A stretch of 64,000 bases of DNA from Algoriphagus resistens (GTDB taxonomy: Bacteria; Bacteroidota; Bacteroidia; Cytophagales; Cyclobacteriaceae). Position numbers and translations under genes: made by a program. The stretch spans positions 1-64,000 of the forward strand of contig NZ_LMXN01000015.1 in the NCBI RefSeq assembly GCF_001442615.1, read 5' to 3'. Positions 9,220 to 18,497 of this stretch are shown one piece after another. The notes below the pieces were generated by a model that saw only the letters and a list, made by a program, of their open reading frames with translations, was not told where the DNA came from and did no database searches. Every line of letters begins with the position of its first letter. Position 1 is the stretch's first letter.

Positions 9220-9846
9220 TTAAAGCAGTTTCTCCTTTAATAGCAGTGTGACGAGCTCGGTTGTATTTTTTACCCCAAATTTTTGCAAGAGGTTCTTTCG
9301 GTAGGTATCCACCGTAAAGCGGCTCAAAAACAATTCTTCGGCAATAATTGCCGTAGTCTTACCCTCCGCCAAAAGCTTCATTAGTTGCCTTTCCCTTTTG
9401 GTCAGTGATGGAAACTGCCGATCTGTGGAAGAAAAAACAATCTTTCTCACTTCCATACCCATAACAACTTCACCTCTCAAAGCCACCTCAATACTGTTCA
9501 GGATATCTTCCGCGGGAGCGCTTTTCAGCAAAAAACCAGATGCACCATTCTGTAGCAAATGAACAACTGTACTACGTTCGGCCTTATTACTCAATCCTAT
9601 GACAACCGTGCCCGGTTTTATCATCTTGACTTTCTTACAAAAATCCACCCCACTACCATCCGGTAATTCTATATCAAGTAGAACTATATCCGGATTATGT
9701 CCTGCCAAGAAAGCAAGGAGTGCTGCTCCGGTAGCAAATGAATGAACTTCTTCAATATTCGGTTCACTTGTAAACAACGACCTTAAACCCTCTATGACAA
9801 TGGGGTGATCATCCACTATGGCTAGCGTAAGTTTCTTTTCAGACAC
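9220..9846 (-). CDS. NarL/FixJ-type response regulator
   Basis: 208 aa. The receiver domain (about 5-125) has the acidic pair D12-D13, the phospho-acceptor D58 in DIVLLDIELPDG, and the conserved Lys in GLSNKAE. The C-terminal LuxR-type HTH (about 145-208) is FPSLTKRERQLMKLLAEG followed by the recognition segment LFLSRFTVDTYRKNL. The start is GTG (9844-9846), overlapping the upstream kinase stop by 8 bp, so the two are translationally coupled. It is the cognate regulator of the neighbouring kinase; its target genes are unknown. Confidence 0.92.
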   Translation of the reverse strand: MSEKKLTLAIVDDHPIVIEGLRSLFTSEPNIEEVHSFATGAALLAFLAGHNPDIVLLDIELPDGSGVDFCKKVKMIKPGTVVIGLSNKAERSTVVHLLQNGASGFLLKSAPAEDILNSIEVALRGEVVMGMEVRKIVFSSTDRQFPSLTKRERQLMKLLAEGKTTAIIAEELFLSRFTVDTYRKNLLQKFGVKNTTELVTLLLKEKLL

Positions 9847-11833
9847 ACAATTTGAGGTTTACGGTAGTCCCTTGTTCGAAGGAAGTATCAATTTCCATTT
9901 GGCCCTGCATATAATCCACCCGTTTGCGAATATTGGGCAGACCGAGGCCTGCAGATTTTGTCCCTACCAGGTCGAAGCCCTTCCCGTTGTCCTCCACGGT
10001 AATCAAAAAGATATCTCCATTTTGCAGACACTGCACAAGAATTTTAGTTGCCTGACTATGCTTGACCGCATTGGAAAGAAGCTCCTGGACAATACGGTAG
10101 ATGTTAACCTGCATTTCGACAGGCATGTTGTTTCCAATGCCGTTGGCCTGAAATTCGATCTCCATTCCCTGCAAGGCTAGAGAAATACACAGATCTTTGA
10201 TAGCCACTTCCAGTCCCAGCCTAACTAGCGTTTCGGGCATCATATTGCTGGATATGCGCCGAAGTTCATCGATAGAATTTCCCAACTGTAAAATAGCCTC
10301 ATCTACCACAGGAATACTTTGCACTTCGGGCCGACTTGAGAGCTTGATCTTGATTCCCGAAAGTGCCCCACTAAGCCCATCGTGCAAATCCCGGGCTATA
10401 CGTTGCCTTTCCTTTTCCTCGCCTGATAGCATTGCCCGGGCCAACTTTAGCTTTTGCTGATGTTCAATATCCCTAAGCTGCTGCTGATGATTGAGTTCCT
10501 TTTGTTCAGCCATTTTTTTGCTGTTCTGTAAAAAATAAAATAAAAACGCCACCGCTATCAACAGCGAGATACAGCCAATAGCCCATAATAAGCTATTGAG
10601 CCTTGCTGTTTTAACTTCGTATTCTCCAGCCTGTTTTTCTGACTCAAGTAGGAGTATTTCGTTCTCTTTTTGCGAGATTTCATATTTCTTTTCCAATTCG
10701 ATAAGGTCTGCCTCATATTTTGCTTCATAGAGGCTGTCCTTGAAAACGGTATATTTTTCAGACCAGTTATAAGCTTCTTTGAAATTCTCAATTTGGGCAT
10801 AAGCGTCTGCCATTTTTTTCATATAAATTCTTTTATCCAGAGGCAAAAGAATGGGGCTTTGAAGCAAAGCCTGCATAAGTTCAATAGCACGGGGATATTC
10901 CTGTAATTTGAGCAAGGCTTCGAACTTGCCGTATTTCATCCTGTTTACATAATAATTTTCCGAATTGCCCCCTCCCATTGCAATCCCTTTATCAAAACTG
11001 TCCAATGCCTTCCCGTATTGGCCAAGGCGGTCGTAATATGCCCCTTCGGCGTGGTAGTAAAACAAATAAAGATTGGATCCAGGATAGGGTTCAAGCATTT
11101 TTTGTGCTTTGTCAAGATGGAGTTTTGCCAAGTCGAGCTTTCTGAGGTGAACATTATTCTCAGCAATTATAATGGTAGTTTCTACAATCGCTTCCGGTTT
11201 ATTAGGGTATTCTTCCTGAGAAGACTCCTCAAAAAACATTAATGCACGATCAAGGTATTCGGCGGCTTTAATTCTTTCATTTGCATTTAAGAATATGATC
11301 CCGACAAATTTATTGGCATTGCCAATAAGGAATTGATCTCCTGATTTTTGCGCCAAAGGAAGTGCATGGTTCAGATAGGCGTCCAGTCCCATTTTCTCAT
11401 CCCCTTTCATTTGTTCCAAGGTACCCAATACCAACCAGCTGTTGCCCCTGATTTTGTAAGCTTCCGGAAGGTCAAATTGTCGGAGCAACGAATCCCCTCT
11501 CCGCAATTGGGCTTCAATACTAGCCATATCAGAGCCACCAACCATGGAGAAAGCGGAGTAAAAGTGTCCGGCGGCTTCCAAAAACCCGTTATCCTTTGAG
11601 AGCGCAAGTCCTTGATCCAAGTAAAATTTCATTTTTTCCGTATCCCTTTCCCTTTTGTAGATATAGGATAGCTTCAGGGCTGTATAAGCTTTGAGACTAT
11701 CTGAGGAAGCTGTAGAAAATTGCTTTTCTACACGCTTTACATAGGTACTGTCATTGCCTAACTTGATGAGGAGTTGGGCTTTCGCAGGAAAAAACACAAT
11801 CAGACAAAACAATAGAATACTATATTTTCTCAT
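9839..11833 (-). CDS. TPR-containing sensor histidine kinase (HisKA_3 / NarX-like)
   Basis: 664 aa from the ATG at 11831-11833, chosen because it starts a clean signal peptide (MRKYSILLFCLIVFFPAKA); the frame is open 13 codons further up. The large periplasmic part is a series of TPR helices (about 30-370), followed by a coiled segment, one membrane helix (LLWAIGCISLLIAVAFLFYF), a HisKA_3 box (RIARDLHDGLSGALSGIKIKL region, His about 480) and a C-terminal HATPase with DNGKGFD and GLGLPNIRKR. It senses an unknown envelope signal and phosphorylates the overlapping LuxR-type regulator. Confidence 0.92.
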   Translation of the reverse strand: MRKYSILLFCLIVFFPAKAQLLIKLGNDSTYVKRVEKQFSTASSDSLKAYTALKLSYIYKRERDTEKMKFYLDQGLALSKDNGFLEAAGHFYSAFSMVGGSDMASIEAQLRRGDSLLRQFDLPEAYKIRGNSWLVLGTLEQMKGDEKMGLDAYLNHALPLAQKSGDQFLIGNANKFVGIIFLNANERIKAAEYLDRALMFFEESSQEEYPNKPEAIVETTIIIAENNVHLRKLDLAKLHLDKAQKMLEPYPGSNLYLFYYHAEGAYYDRLGQYGKALDSFDKGIAMGGGNSENYYVNRMKYGKFEALLKLQEYPRAIELMQALLQSPILLPLDKRIYMKKMADAYAQIENFKEAYNWSEKYTVFKDSLYEAKYEADLIELEKKYEISQKENEILLLESEKQAGEYEVKTARLNSLLWAIGCISLLIAVAFLFYFLQNSKKMAEQKELNHQQQLRDIEHQQKLKLARAMLSGEEKERQRIARDLHDGLSGALSGIKIKLSSRPEVQSIPVVDEAILQLGNSIDELRRISSNMMPETLVRLGLEVAIKDLCISLALQGMEIEFQANGIGNNMPVEMQVNIYRIVQELLSNAVKHSQATKILVQCLQNGDIFLITVEDNGKGFDLVGTKSAGLGLPNIRKRVDYMQGQMEIDTSFEQGTTVNLKLCV

Positions 11834-12089
11834 AAAAAAGGTGCTAGCTGACTTCAAATATAAGCAATCCAACTATTTCCAACTATGGAGGAAAATAATC
11901 AACTAAGGACGCATGCATAGTAAAAACAAAACTTAATCGCCCAACTATCCAAGACAATACCATCAGCATGGGGATTTCTGCATGGTTTTCTGCCTACAAA
12001 ATCCTTTCTTCATCTTTTGCTGTTTTGGTCCCAAGAAACCCGATTAAATTCTCCTTATCGGTTGCCACCCCCTTTTCGGCCTTTTTTCC

Positions 12090-12097
12090 TACCTTTG
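12090..12097 (+). promoter_or_regulatory. Candidate -7 element of purH
   Basis: TACCTTTG matches the Bacteroidota -7 consensus TAnnTTTG, 56 bp before the purH start. The only TTG upstream lies 25 bp away, longer than the usual spacing, so the -33 box is doubtful. The surrounding 320 bp between the divergent kinase and purH genes is otherwise non-coding. Confidence 0.4.
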
Positions 12098-12153
12098 CAT
12101 TCCGCTAGCGCGGACTAAGCTTTCCTTTAGAAATCAAACAAATCCATTGCCCG

Positions 12154-13680
12154 ATGGCTACAAAAAAAATTCAATCTGCCCTTATCTCTGTCTACTATAA
12201 AGACAATCTCGAACCTATCATCGCCCTTCTGAAAAAGCACGGCGTTAAGATCTATTCTACCGGGGGAACCCAGAAGTTTATTGAGGAGCAAGGAGCTGAG
12301 GTGATTCCTGTGGAAGAGTTGACCAGCTATCCTTCTATCTTTGGAGGTAGGGTAAAAACGCTCCACCCAAAGATCTTTGGGGGAATACTATACAGAAGGG
12401 ACAACGACAGTGATTTGACCCAAGCAGGAGAATACGATATCCCAGCGATTGATTTGGTTATAGTGGATTTGTACCCATTTGAAGAAACTGTGGCTTCCGG
12501 AGCTCCTGAAGCTGATATCATTGAGAAAATCGACATCGGCGGAATTTCTCTTATCAGAGCTGCTGCCAAGAACTTCAAGGACGTGACCATCATTGCTTCC
12601 AAAGATCAGTATACTGAATTGGAAGGAAGGCTTACTGCTCAAGAAGGAGCTACTACCCTTGCGGACCGTCGTTATTTTGCAGCCCAGGCTTTCCAGGTGT
12701 CTTCCAATTACGACACCCATATTTTTAACTACTTCAACAGAGAAGAAAACATTCCGGCGTTGAAAGTCTCAGAAACTAAAGCCAAAGCGCTTCGCTACGG
12801 AGAAAACCCTCATCAAAATGCCCATTTCTACGGAGACATGGAAGCTCTTTTCGATCAGTTGAACGGAAAAGAACTTTCGTACAACAACCTGGTAGATGTG
12901 GATGCCGCAGTGAATCTGATTGCTGAATTTAAAGGGGAAACCGCTTTTGCAATCTTAAAACATACCAATGCCTGTGGAGTCGCCTTGGCGCCTACAGTAA
13001 AAGAAGCGTATCAGAAAGCTTTCGATGCTGATACTACTTCTGCTTTCGGTGGTGTATTGGTAACCAACCAAACAGTGGACAAAGATGCAGCTGAGCAAAT
13101 GCATTCTTTATTCTTCGAAGTATTGATCGCTCCTGACTTTACCGAAGAAGCATTGGAAGTCTTAAAGGGAAAGAAAAACAGGATTCTTCTTAAGCAAAAA
13201 ATGGATCTTCCTGGCACCAAAATGATAAAGACTTTGCTCAACGGTGTGATCGAGCAGGACAAAGATTTGGCTACCGAGACAAAAGCTGATTTCACCGTAG
13301 CCACTAAAAAATCTCCTACGGAAGCCGAAAAAGACGCATTGGTATTCGCTGCAAAAATCTGTAAACACACCAAGTCCAATACCATCATCCTTTCTAACGA
13401 GAACCAGCTGTTTTCCAGCGGTGTAGGTCAGACTTCCCGTGTGGATGCCTTGATTCAGGCAATCGAGAAAGCAAAAGCATTTGGCTTTGACTTGAAGGGA
13501 GCTGTAATGGCATCAGATGCATTCTTCCCCTTCCCAGACTGTGTAGAGATCGCCCACAAGGCAGGAATCACAGCAGTAGTACAGCCGGGAGGATCTATCA
13601 AAGATCAGTTGAGTGTGGATTATTGCGACGAAAACGGCATCGCTATGGTGATGACGGGTGTGAGACACTTTAAGCATTAA
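12154..13680 (+). CDS. purH: Bifunctional AICAR formyltransferase / IMP cyclohydrolase
   Basis: 508 aa, full length. The N-terminal MGS-like IMP cyclohydrolase domain (about 1-190) has KHGVKIYSTGGTQKFIEEQG and GRVKTLHPKIFGGIL. The AICAR transformylase part has LRYGENPHQNA, the KHTNACG motif and VMASDAFFPFPD, ending in the conserved GVRHFKH. It catalyses the last two steps of de novo IMP synthesis in the cytoplasm. A single-gene unit: a -7-like promoter precedes it and a strong terminator follows. Confidence 0.97.
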   Translation: MATKKIQSALISVYYKDNLEPIIALLKKHGVKIYSTGGTQKFIEEQGAEVIPVEELTSYPSIFGGRVKTLHPKIFGGILYRRDNDSDLTQAGEYDIPAIDLVIVDLYPFEETVASGAPEADIIEKIDIGGISLIRAAAKNFKDVTIIASKDQYTELEGRLTAQEGATTLADRRYFAAQAFQVSSNYDTHIFNYFNREENIPALKVSETKAKALRYGENPHQNAHFYGDMEALFDQLNGKELSYNNLVDVDAAVNLIAEFKGETAFAILKHTNACGVALAPTVKEAYQKAFDADTTSAFGGVLVTNQTVDKDAAEQMHSLFFEVLIAPDFTEEALEVLKGKKNRILLKQKMDLPGTKMIKTLLNGVIEQDKDLATETKADFTVATKKSPTEAEKDALVFAAKICKHTKSNTIILSNENQLFSSGVGQTSRVDALIQAIEKAKAFGFDLKGAVMASDAFFPFPDCVEIAHKAGITAVVQPGGSIKDQLSVDYCDENGIAMVMTGVRHFKH

Positions 13681-13719
13681 AAAAGTAGCAAGTAGCTAGA
13701 CATAAGTATCAAGATTCAG

Positions 13720-13754
13720 GACCTTCGGAATTTAAGTTTTCGAAGGTCTTTTTT
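13720..13754 (+). terminator. Rho-independent terminator after purH
   Basis: GACCTTCG pairs with CGAAGGTC across a 13-nt loop and is followed by six T, 40 bp past the purH stop. The rest of the gap to 14015 is AT-rich and non-coding and presumably holds the promoter of the next gene. Confidence 0.85.
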
Positions 13755-14015
13755 ATGATAATCAGCTATTCAGGCTGTGAATTTCACTTTTTGCTTACCA
13801 TCAATATTTCCAAAGTTTGAACTTTGATAAAGTCTACTTAGCCATTATATCCTTTTACTTTCCTGGTTTGACCTGTTTATCTGTAGTCTCACTTAAAATG
13901 TGCTTAAATTCCTGTTTAATAAAAATCAGGGATTTTTGAATATTCGCCGACTATTACATGTTGAATATTTGTTAATTCCCTAATTTTATTAACCTGATTT
14001 CAAATCTCTTAACCT

Positions 14016-14798
14016 ATGAAAAACACACTTAAATCCTTTTTCGCTTTAGGGAATATTTTATCAATGATGAGTTGTGAGATTGTGCCTGATGAGGAAGATT
14101 TTTCAGAATTCCAGGTTGAACCACTCTATACTTTTAATCAGCTTTTACTGAAGGCAGTGCCTTCAGAGAATAAACCAAATCGGGTCACTGTCTATCAATT
14201 GGATAGCTTTATAAATCATAAGGACATCTATTACGATTCTCAGGGAAATGAATTATTCAATGTTTACTTCAATGAATCCCTGGATACTACCGGTATAGCT
14301 CTCTATGTCTATTCAGATAATTTGCTCCTTGAAAAAAATGCCTATACCAAAGGCGTAACAGGGTACAAATTGACCACTACTTTAAAATACCTCTATAATC
14401 CAGATAGAAGCTTGCATCAGATTACAAGAGAAGGAATAAACCACATGCTATATAATTACAATGATGAAGGTCTCGTCAGCGAGATCGTTTTAGGGCCAAA
14501 TGTAAATGATGCGGAGGTCTATTACTTTTTCTACGATGAAAATGGCCGAATAACGCGTCAAATCTGGGGCGTCTCAGATCAACAAGAATCCCCGATTAGA
14601 GATTGGCACTATATCTACGACGCTAGTGGTAAACTCATTTCCAAATCAATTCCTGTATTCAGTATTGATAATTTAAAGCCCATGTTTGTCTATTCTTATG
14701 ATGATCAAGATAGAATGATAGAAGAATTAGCGCTTTATCCAGAATATGGTTTTTCGCCTTACTTTAAAACAACATATAGCTACAGCCAGCAGAATTGA
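14016..14798 (+). CDS. Hypothetical lipoprotein with YD/RHS-like repeats
   Basis: 260 aa. A short signal with lipobox LSMMSC (Cys about 20) precedes an acidic linker. The body contains repeated Y-x-Y-D/N strands of the RHS/YD kind (LKYLYNPDRSLHQITREG, MLYNYNDEGLVSEIV, YYFFYDENGRITRQIWG, HYIYDASGKLISKSI, VYSYDDQDRMIEEL). This suggests a small beta-sheet wrap on the cell surface, but it is too short to be a toxin-type RHS shell and no toxin domain follows. Function unknown. It lies alone between purH and cysS. Confidence 0.7.
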   Translation: MKNTLKSFFALGNILSMMSCEIVPDEEDFSEFQVEPLYTFNQLLLKAVPSENKPNRVTVYQLDSFINHKDIYYDSQGNELFNVYFNESLDTTGIALYVYSDNLLLEKNAYTKGVTGYKLTTTLKYLYNPDRSLHQITREGINHMLYNYNDEGLVSEIVLGPNVNDAEVYYFFYDENGRITRQIWGVSDQQESPIRDWHYIYDASGKLISKSIPVFSIDNLKPMFVYSYDDQDRMIEELALYPEYGFSPYFKTTYSYSQQN

Positions 14799-14884
14799 CC
14801 TGTATATCACCTAAATTTAATTCTCTTTCATTTCCCCACACGAATCCCCTATTTTGCAGCCTGAATCAAAATCGGATCTATTCC

Positions 14885-14912
14885 GTACTTGGTACTTTGT
14901 ACTTAGTACTTC
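14885..14912 (+). repeat. Heptamer tandem repeat (GTACTTN)x4 before cysS
   Basis: Four consecutive 7-mers, GTACTTG, GTACTTT, GTACTTA and GTACTTC, end 9 bp before the cysS start codon. They occupy the place where a leader and ribosome site would lie. A TATTTTG -7-like element is 29 bp upstream of the repeat. Confidence 0.8.
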
Positions 14913-14921
14913 ATACATTCT

Positions 14922-16412
14922 ATGAAATCGCATAATCTCAAATTATACAATACCCTTTCCCGCCAGAAAGAGGAGTTTCAACCCATAAATCCACCTTTCG
15001 TAGGCATGTATGTCTGTGGACCTACTGTCTATGGAGATGCTCATCTTGGCCATGCACGACCAGCTATTACATTTGATACTGTCAATCGCTACCTAACCCA
15101 TCTGGGCTTTAAGGTTCGCTATGTACGGAATATCACCGATGTAGGACACTTGCAGGGGGACGCAGATGAAGGAGAGGATAAAATCGCAAAAAAAGCCAAG
15201 TTAGAACAGCTGGAGCCAATGGAAGTTGCACAGCAATATACTGACAGCTATCATAGGGATATGGCACTTTTAAACACTTGGAAACCTAGCATAGAACCCC
15301 GTGCAACAGGCCATATTCCAGAGCAGATTGCCTTGGTAGAAGCCATTTTGAAGGAAGGGCTAGCGTATGAAATCAACGGTTCTGTCTATTTCGATGTAAT
15401 GAAATACAACGAAACAAGCCAATATGGCAAACTCTCGGGTCGTGATTTGGAAAACCTAATGAGTGGAAGCCGTACTTTGGATGGGCAGGATGAAAAAAGA
15501 AATCCGGTTGATTTTGCGTTGTGGAAGAATGCTTCAGCGGAACATCTGATGAAGTGGGATTCCCCTTGGGGAGTAGGTTTTCCGGGATGGCACCTTGAGT
15601 GTACTGCCATGAGTTCCAAATACCTGGGCAAGCAATTTGACATACATGGAGGGGGAATGGATCTGCTTTTCCCTCATCACGAATGTGAAATTGCCCAGGG
15701 AAACGCGTGCAACCATCAGGATCCCGCCAAGTACTGGATGCACAACAACATGATCACCATCAATGGACAGAAGATGGGTAAGTCTCTGGGCAATTTTATA
15801 AACCTGCAGGAGCTTTTCACCGGAGACCATAAGCTATTGGCCAGGGCCTACAGCCCAATGACCATCCGGTATTTTATCCTCACTGCACATTACCGATCTA
15901 CACTGGATTTCTCCAACGAAGCACTACTGGCAGCCCAGAAAGGCTATAAAAAACTGATCAATGGGCTGAGAATTTCCAAATTGCTGAAGTTCGAGGCAGA
16001 CGACATTCCGCAGGATGAAGAACAGATCAAGCAAGTAGAACAAATCATTTCTAATACTTACCGTGCCATGGATGATGACTTCAACACTGCACAGGCTATT
16101 GGTCATTTATTCAACTTGCTGAAGAAAATCAACTCCATGTACTCCGGTCAATTAAAATCTTCCGTTTTTGGTGAGGCTATTTTCAATAGATTGATCGAGA
16201 CATACAGCACCTTTGTCTCTGATATTCTGGGATTGATCGAGGAAAAGTCAGATACTCAAAATGAAATGTTAAACTTACTGTTGGAGTTGTATTCCGACGC
16301 AAAAACTGCGCGGGACTACACCAAAGTGGATGAAATCAGAGCAGGACTCAAAGCGATGGGGTTTGTGGTAAAAGACATGAAAGATAAAATTGACTGGGCA
16401 TATGAAGAATAG
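14922..16412 (+). CDS. cysS: Cysteinyl-tRNA synthetase
   Basis: 496 aa, full length for class I CysRS. It has the Zn/substrate Cys in MYVCGPTVYG, the HIGH-type motif HLGH, further zinc ligands in WHLECTAM and HHECEIAQ, the KMSKS-type motif as KMGKSLGN, and the C-terminal DALR anticodon-binding helix bundle. It charges tRNA-Cys in the cytoplasm. The KMGKS variant should not abolish activity, since it keeps both lysines. Its 3' end overlaps the next gene by 11 bp, so the two are co-transcribed. Confidence 0.97.
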   Translation: MKSHNLKLYNTLSRQKEEFQPINPPFVGMYVCGPTVYGDAHLGHARPAITFDTVNRYLTHLGFKVRYVRNITDVGHLQGDADEGEDKIAKKAKLEQLEPMEVAQQYTDSYHRDMALLNTWKPSIEPRATGHIPEQIALVEAILKEGLAYEINGSVYFDVMKYNETSQYGKLSGRDLENLMSGSRTLDGQDEKRNPVDFALWKNASAEHLMKWDSPWGVGFPGWHLECTAMSSKYLGKQFDIHGGGMDLLFPHHECEIAQGNACNHQDPAKYWMHNNMITINGQKMGKSLGNFINLQELFTGDHKLLARAYSPMTIRYFILTAHYRSTLDFSNEALLAAQKGYKKLINGLRISKLLKFEADDIPQDEEQIKQVEQIISNTYRAMDDDFNTAQAIGHLFNLLKKINSMYSGQLKSSVFGEAIFNRLIETYSTFVSDILGLIEEKSDTQNEMLNLLLELYSDAKTARDYTKVDEIRAGLKAMGFVVKDMKDKIDWAYEE

Positions 16413-17385
16413 AATGTGGCTTATTGCCCTGCTGATGTTAGTTTGGGCATGTGGGGGTTCGGAAAAATCGACCGAATCACGGCTAGAACAAAAACCTGCA
16501 AAACCTTACCCGGCCTTCAACCCGGATTCAGCTTATGCTTTTGTGCAAAAGCAAGTGGATTTTGGACCCCGGGTACCGGAAACTAAGGCGCATGAAGCCA
16601 CAAAAAACTGGCTACTATCAAAATTTGAAGGCTATGGCTTCGGGGTAGAAACACAGGATTTCGAAGCGAAAACATATGATGGGCTCACTTGGAACCTAAG
16701 CAATATCATTGCTTCTTATAATCCGCAAGCGACCAAAAGAATACTGCTGGCAGCTCACTGGGATACCCGGAGAATCGCCGATAAAGACACTGAAAGGATC
16801 GATGAACCTATCGACGGGGCCAATGACGGTGGTAGCGGAGTAGGTGTTTTATTGGAAATCGCACGGGTAATTGGCTCTCAGGAACTGAAGCCGGATGTGG
16901 GCATAGATATCATACTGTTTGACGGAGAGGATGATGGAGAGCCCGAGGGTACTAAAACCAGGAACAATGAGCAGGATTTCTGGTGGTGCCTGGGCTCACA
17001 GCATTGGTCCAAAAACAAACATAAGCCTAATTATTCGGCCTATTACGGGATTTTGGTGGATATGGTCGGTGCCAAAGGGGCTAGATTCTATAGAGAAGGG
17101 TATTCCAGGCATTATGCCTCAGGGATTCTCAAAAAAGTCTGGGACAATGCTGCTCAAATTGGCCAGGGGGACTTTTTCATCTACAAAGATTCTCCCCAAA
17201 TTACCGATGACCATGTATTTGTCAATGAATTTGGAAAGATCCCCATGATTGACATCATTGAGTTTTCCCCGGATTTTGGCTTTGCCCAATATCATCACAA
17301 GCACAGTGACAATATGGAAATCATAGACCGTAGAACCTTACAAGCTGTAGGAGAAACTGTCTTATTTACTGTGTACCAAGAGTAA
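16402..17385 (+). CDS. M28-family metallopeptidase / glutaminyl-cyclase-like lipoprotein
   Basis: 327 aa from the ATG within the cysS end, chosen because it begins the lipoprotein signal MKNRMWLIALLMLVWACGG. The zinc-site pattern is visible: AAHWDTR (His), GANDGGSGVG (Asp), FDGEDDGE (acidic pair) and a late His in QYHHKHSDN. The pattern AHWDTR ... GANDG ... FDGED ... W.LGSQHW is closer to secreted glutaminyl-peptide cyclases (pyroglutamate-forming) than to aminopeptidases of the same fold, so either activity is possible. Expected in the periplasm, membrane-anchored. Confidence 0.85.
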   Translation: MKNRMWLIALLMLVWACGGSEKSTESRLEQKPAKPYPAFNPDSAYAFVQKQVDFGPRVPETKAHEATKNWLLSKFEGYGFGVETQDFEAKTYDGLTWNLSNIIASYNPQATKRILLAAHWDTRRIADKDTERIDEPIDGANDGGSGVGVLLEIARVIGSQELKPDVGIDIILFDGEDDGEPEGTKTRNNEQDFWWCLGSQHWSKNKHKPNYSAYYGILVDMVGAKGARFYREGYSRHYASGILKKVWDNAAQIGQGDFFIYKDSPQITDDHVFVNEFGKIPMIDIIEFSPDFGFAQYHHKHSDNMEIIDRRTLQAVGETVLFTVYQE

Positions 17386-17456
17386 AAAGCTTATCTTTCA
17401 GCCTTAGAATCGTCCAATTTGGAGGATTTGAAATGATAGTTAAATGATTTTACCCC

Positions 17457-18497
17457 ATGAAAAAAGGTCATCAGGTCACGATGAAAGAAATCGCCAAGAA
17501 GTTAGGCGTATCTGTATCGACTATATCCAGGGCACTTAAAGATTCCCCAGAGCTTCATCCTGACACTAAAAAGCGAATAGTGGATATGGCAAAGGAGATG
17601 AATTATCAGCCCAATCTCTTGGCCCAAAGTCTTAGAATAAGCCGTACAAATACACTTGGAGTAATCGTTCCCGAGATTACTTCCCACTTTTTTGCTTCCT
17701 GTATTTCAGGAATTCAGGATCATGCAAACAAACGAGGCTATAATGTGATGATTTGTCAATCGAATGAAACACTAGAGCTCGAGAAAGCCAACATAAGAAC
17801 CCTCGTTGCCTCCCAAGTGGACGGACTGCTTATCTCTTTGAGTCGTGAGACAAACCAGTACGACCACTTATTTGATCTCTACAACAGAGAAATTCCTTTC
17901 TTGCTTTTTGACAGAGTAAATGAAGATATACCAGTGTCGCGGGTTACCTTTAATGACGAAGGCGGAGCCTATCAGGTCACCAAACATTTATTGGAAACCG
18001 GCTGTACACGTGTCATGTATGTCTCTGGTCCCGAAGACCTCTACATTAGTAAAAAACGTAAAGAAGGTTATCTCCATGCCCTTAACGAGTATGGCATAAC
18101 ACCAGACCCCGACTTGGTAAAAATAAGTGATCTTACCGAAGCTGGAAACATCAAAATTGCCCGGGAAATAGCTGCAATGAAAGATCGTCCTGACGGTGTT
18201 TTCTGTATGATTGACCCGGTAGCATTGGACTTATTAGCAGTTTGGAAACCTATGGGAATCAAAATCCCAGCGGAGATGGCCCTTGCCGGCTTTACCAACA
18301 ATCCCACTTCCGCAGTGGTAGAACCTCCACTTACGACGGTAGCTCAGCCTGGATACGAAATGGGCAAACTAGCGGTAACCCATTTGCTCGACCAACTGGA
18401 AGGGCAGGCTTCCGACGATCCTATCTCGATAGTTCTAGAAACCACCTTACTTCCCCGCCAATCAACAAAAGCCCTCAATAAAGTAGATGAAAGATAA
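17457..18497 (+). CDS. LacI-family transcriptional regulator
   Basis: 346 aa. The N-terminal HTH and hinge (VTMKEIAKKLGVSVSTISRALKDS ... NYQPNLLAQSLR) is followed by a periplasmic-binding-protein-like effector domain (LGVIVPEITSHFF ... VDGLLISLS ... PFLLFDRV ... AGFTNNPTSAVVEPPLTTVAQP). It overlaps the galactokinase gene by 11 bp on the same strand, so it probably responds to galactose or a galactoside and controls that unit; the ligand is inferred only from the neighbour. Confidence 0.93.
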   Translation: MKKGHQVTMKEIAKKLGVSVSTISRALKDSPELHPDTKKRIVDMAKEMNYQPNLLAQSLRISRTNTLGVIVPEITSHFFASCISGIQDHANKRGYNVMICQSNETLELEKANIRTLVASQVDGLLISLSRETNQYDHLFDLYNREIPFLLFDRVNEDIPVSRVTFNDEGGAYQVTKHLLETGCTRVMYVSGPEDLYISKKRKEGYLHALNEYGITPDPDLVKISDLTEAGNIKIAREIAAMKDRPDGVFCMIDPVALDLLAVWKPMGIKIPAEMALAGFTNNPTSAVVEPPLTTVAQPGYEMGKLAVTHLLDQLEGQASDDPISIVLETTLLPRQSTKALNKVDER

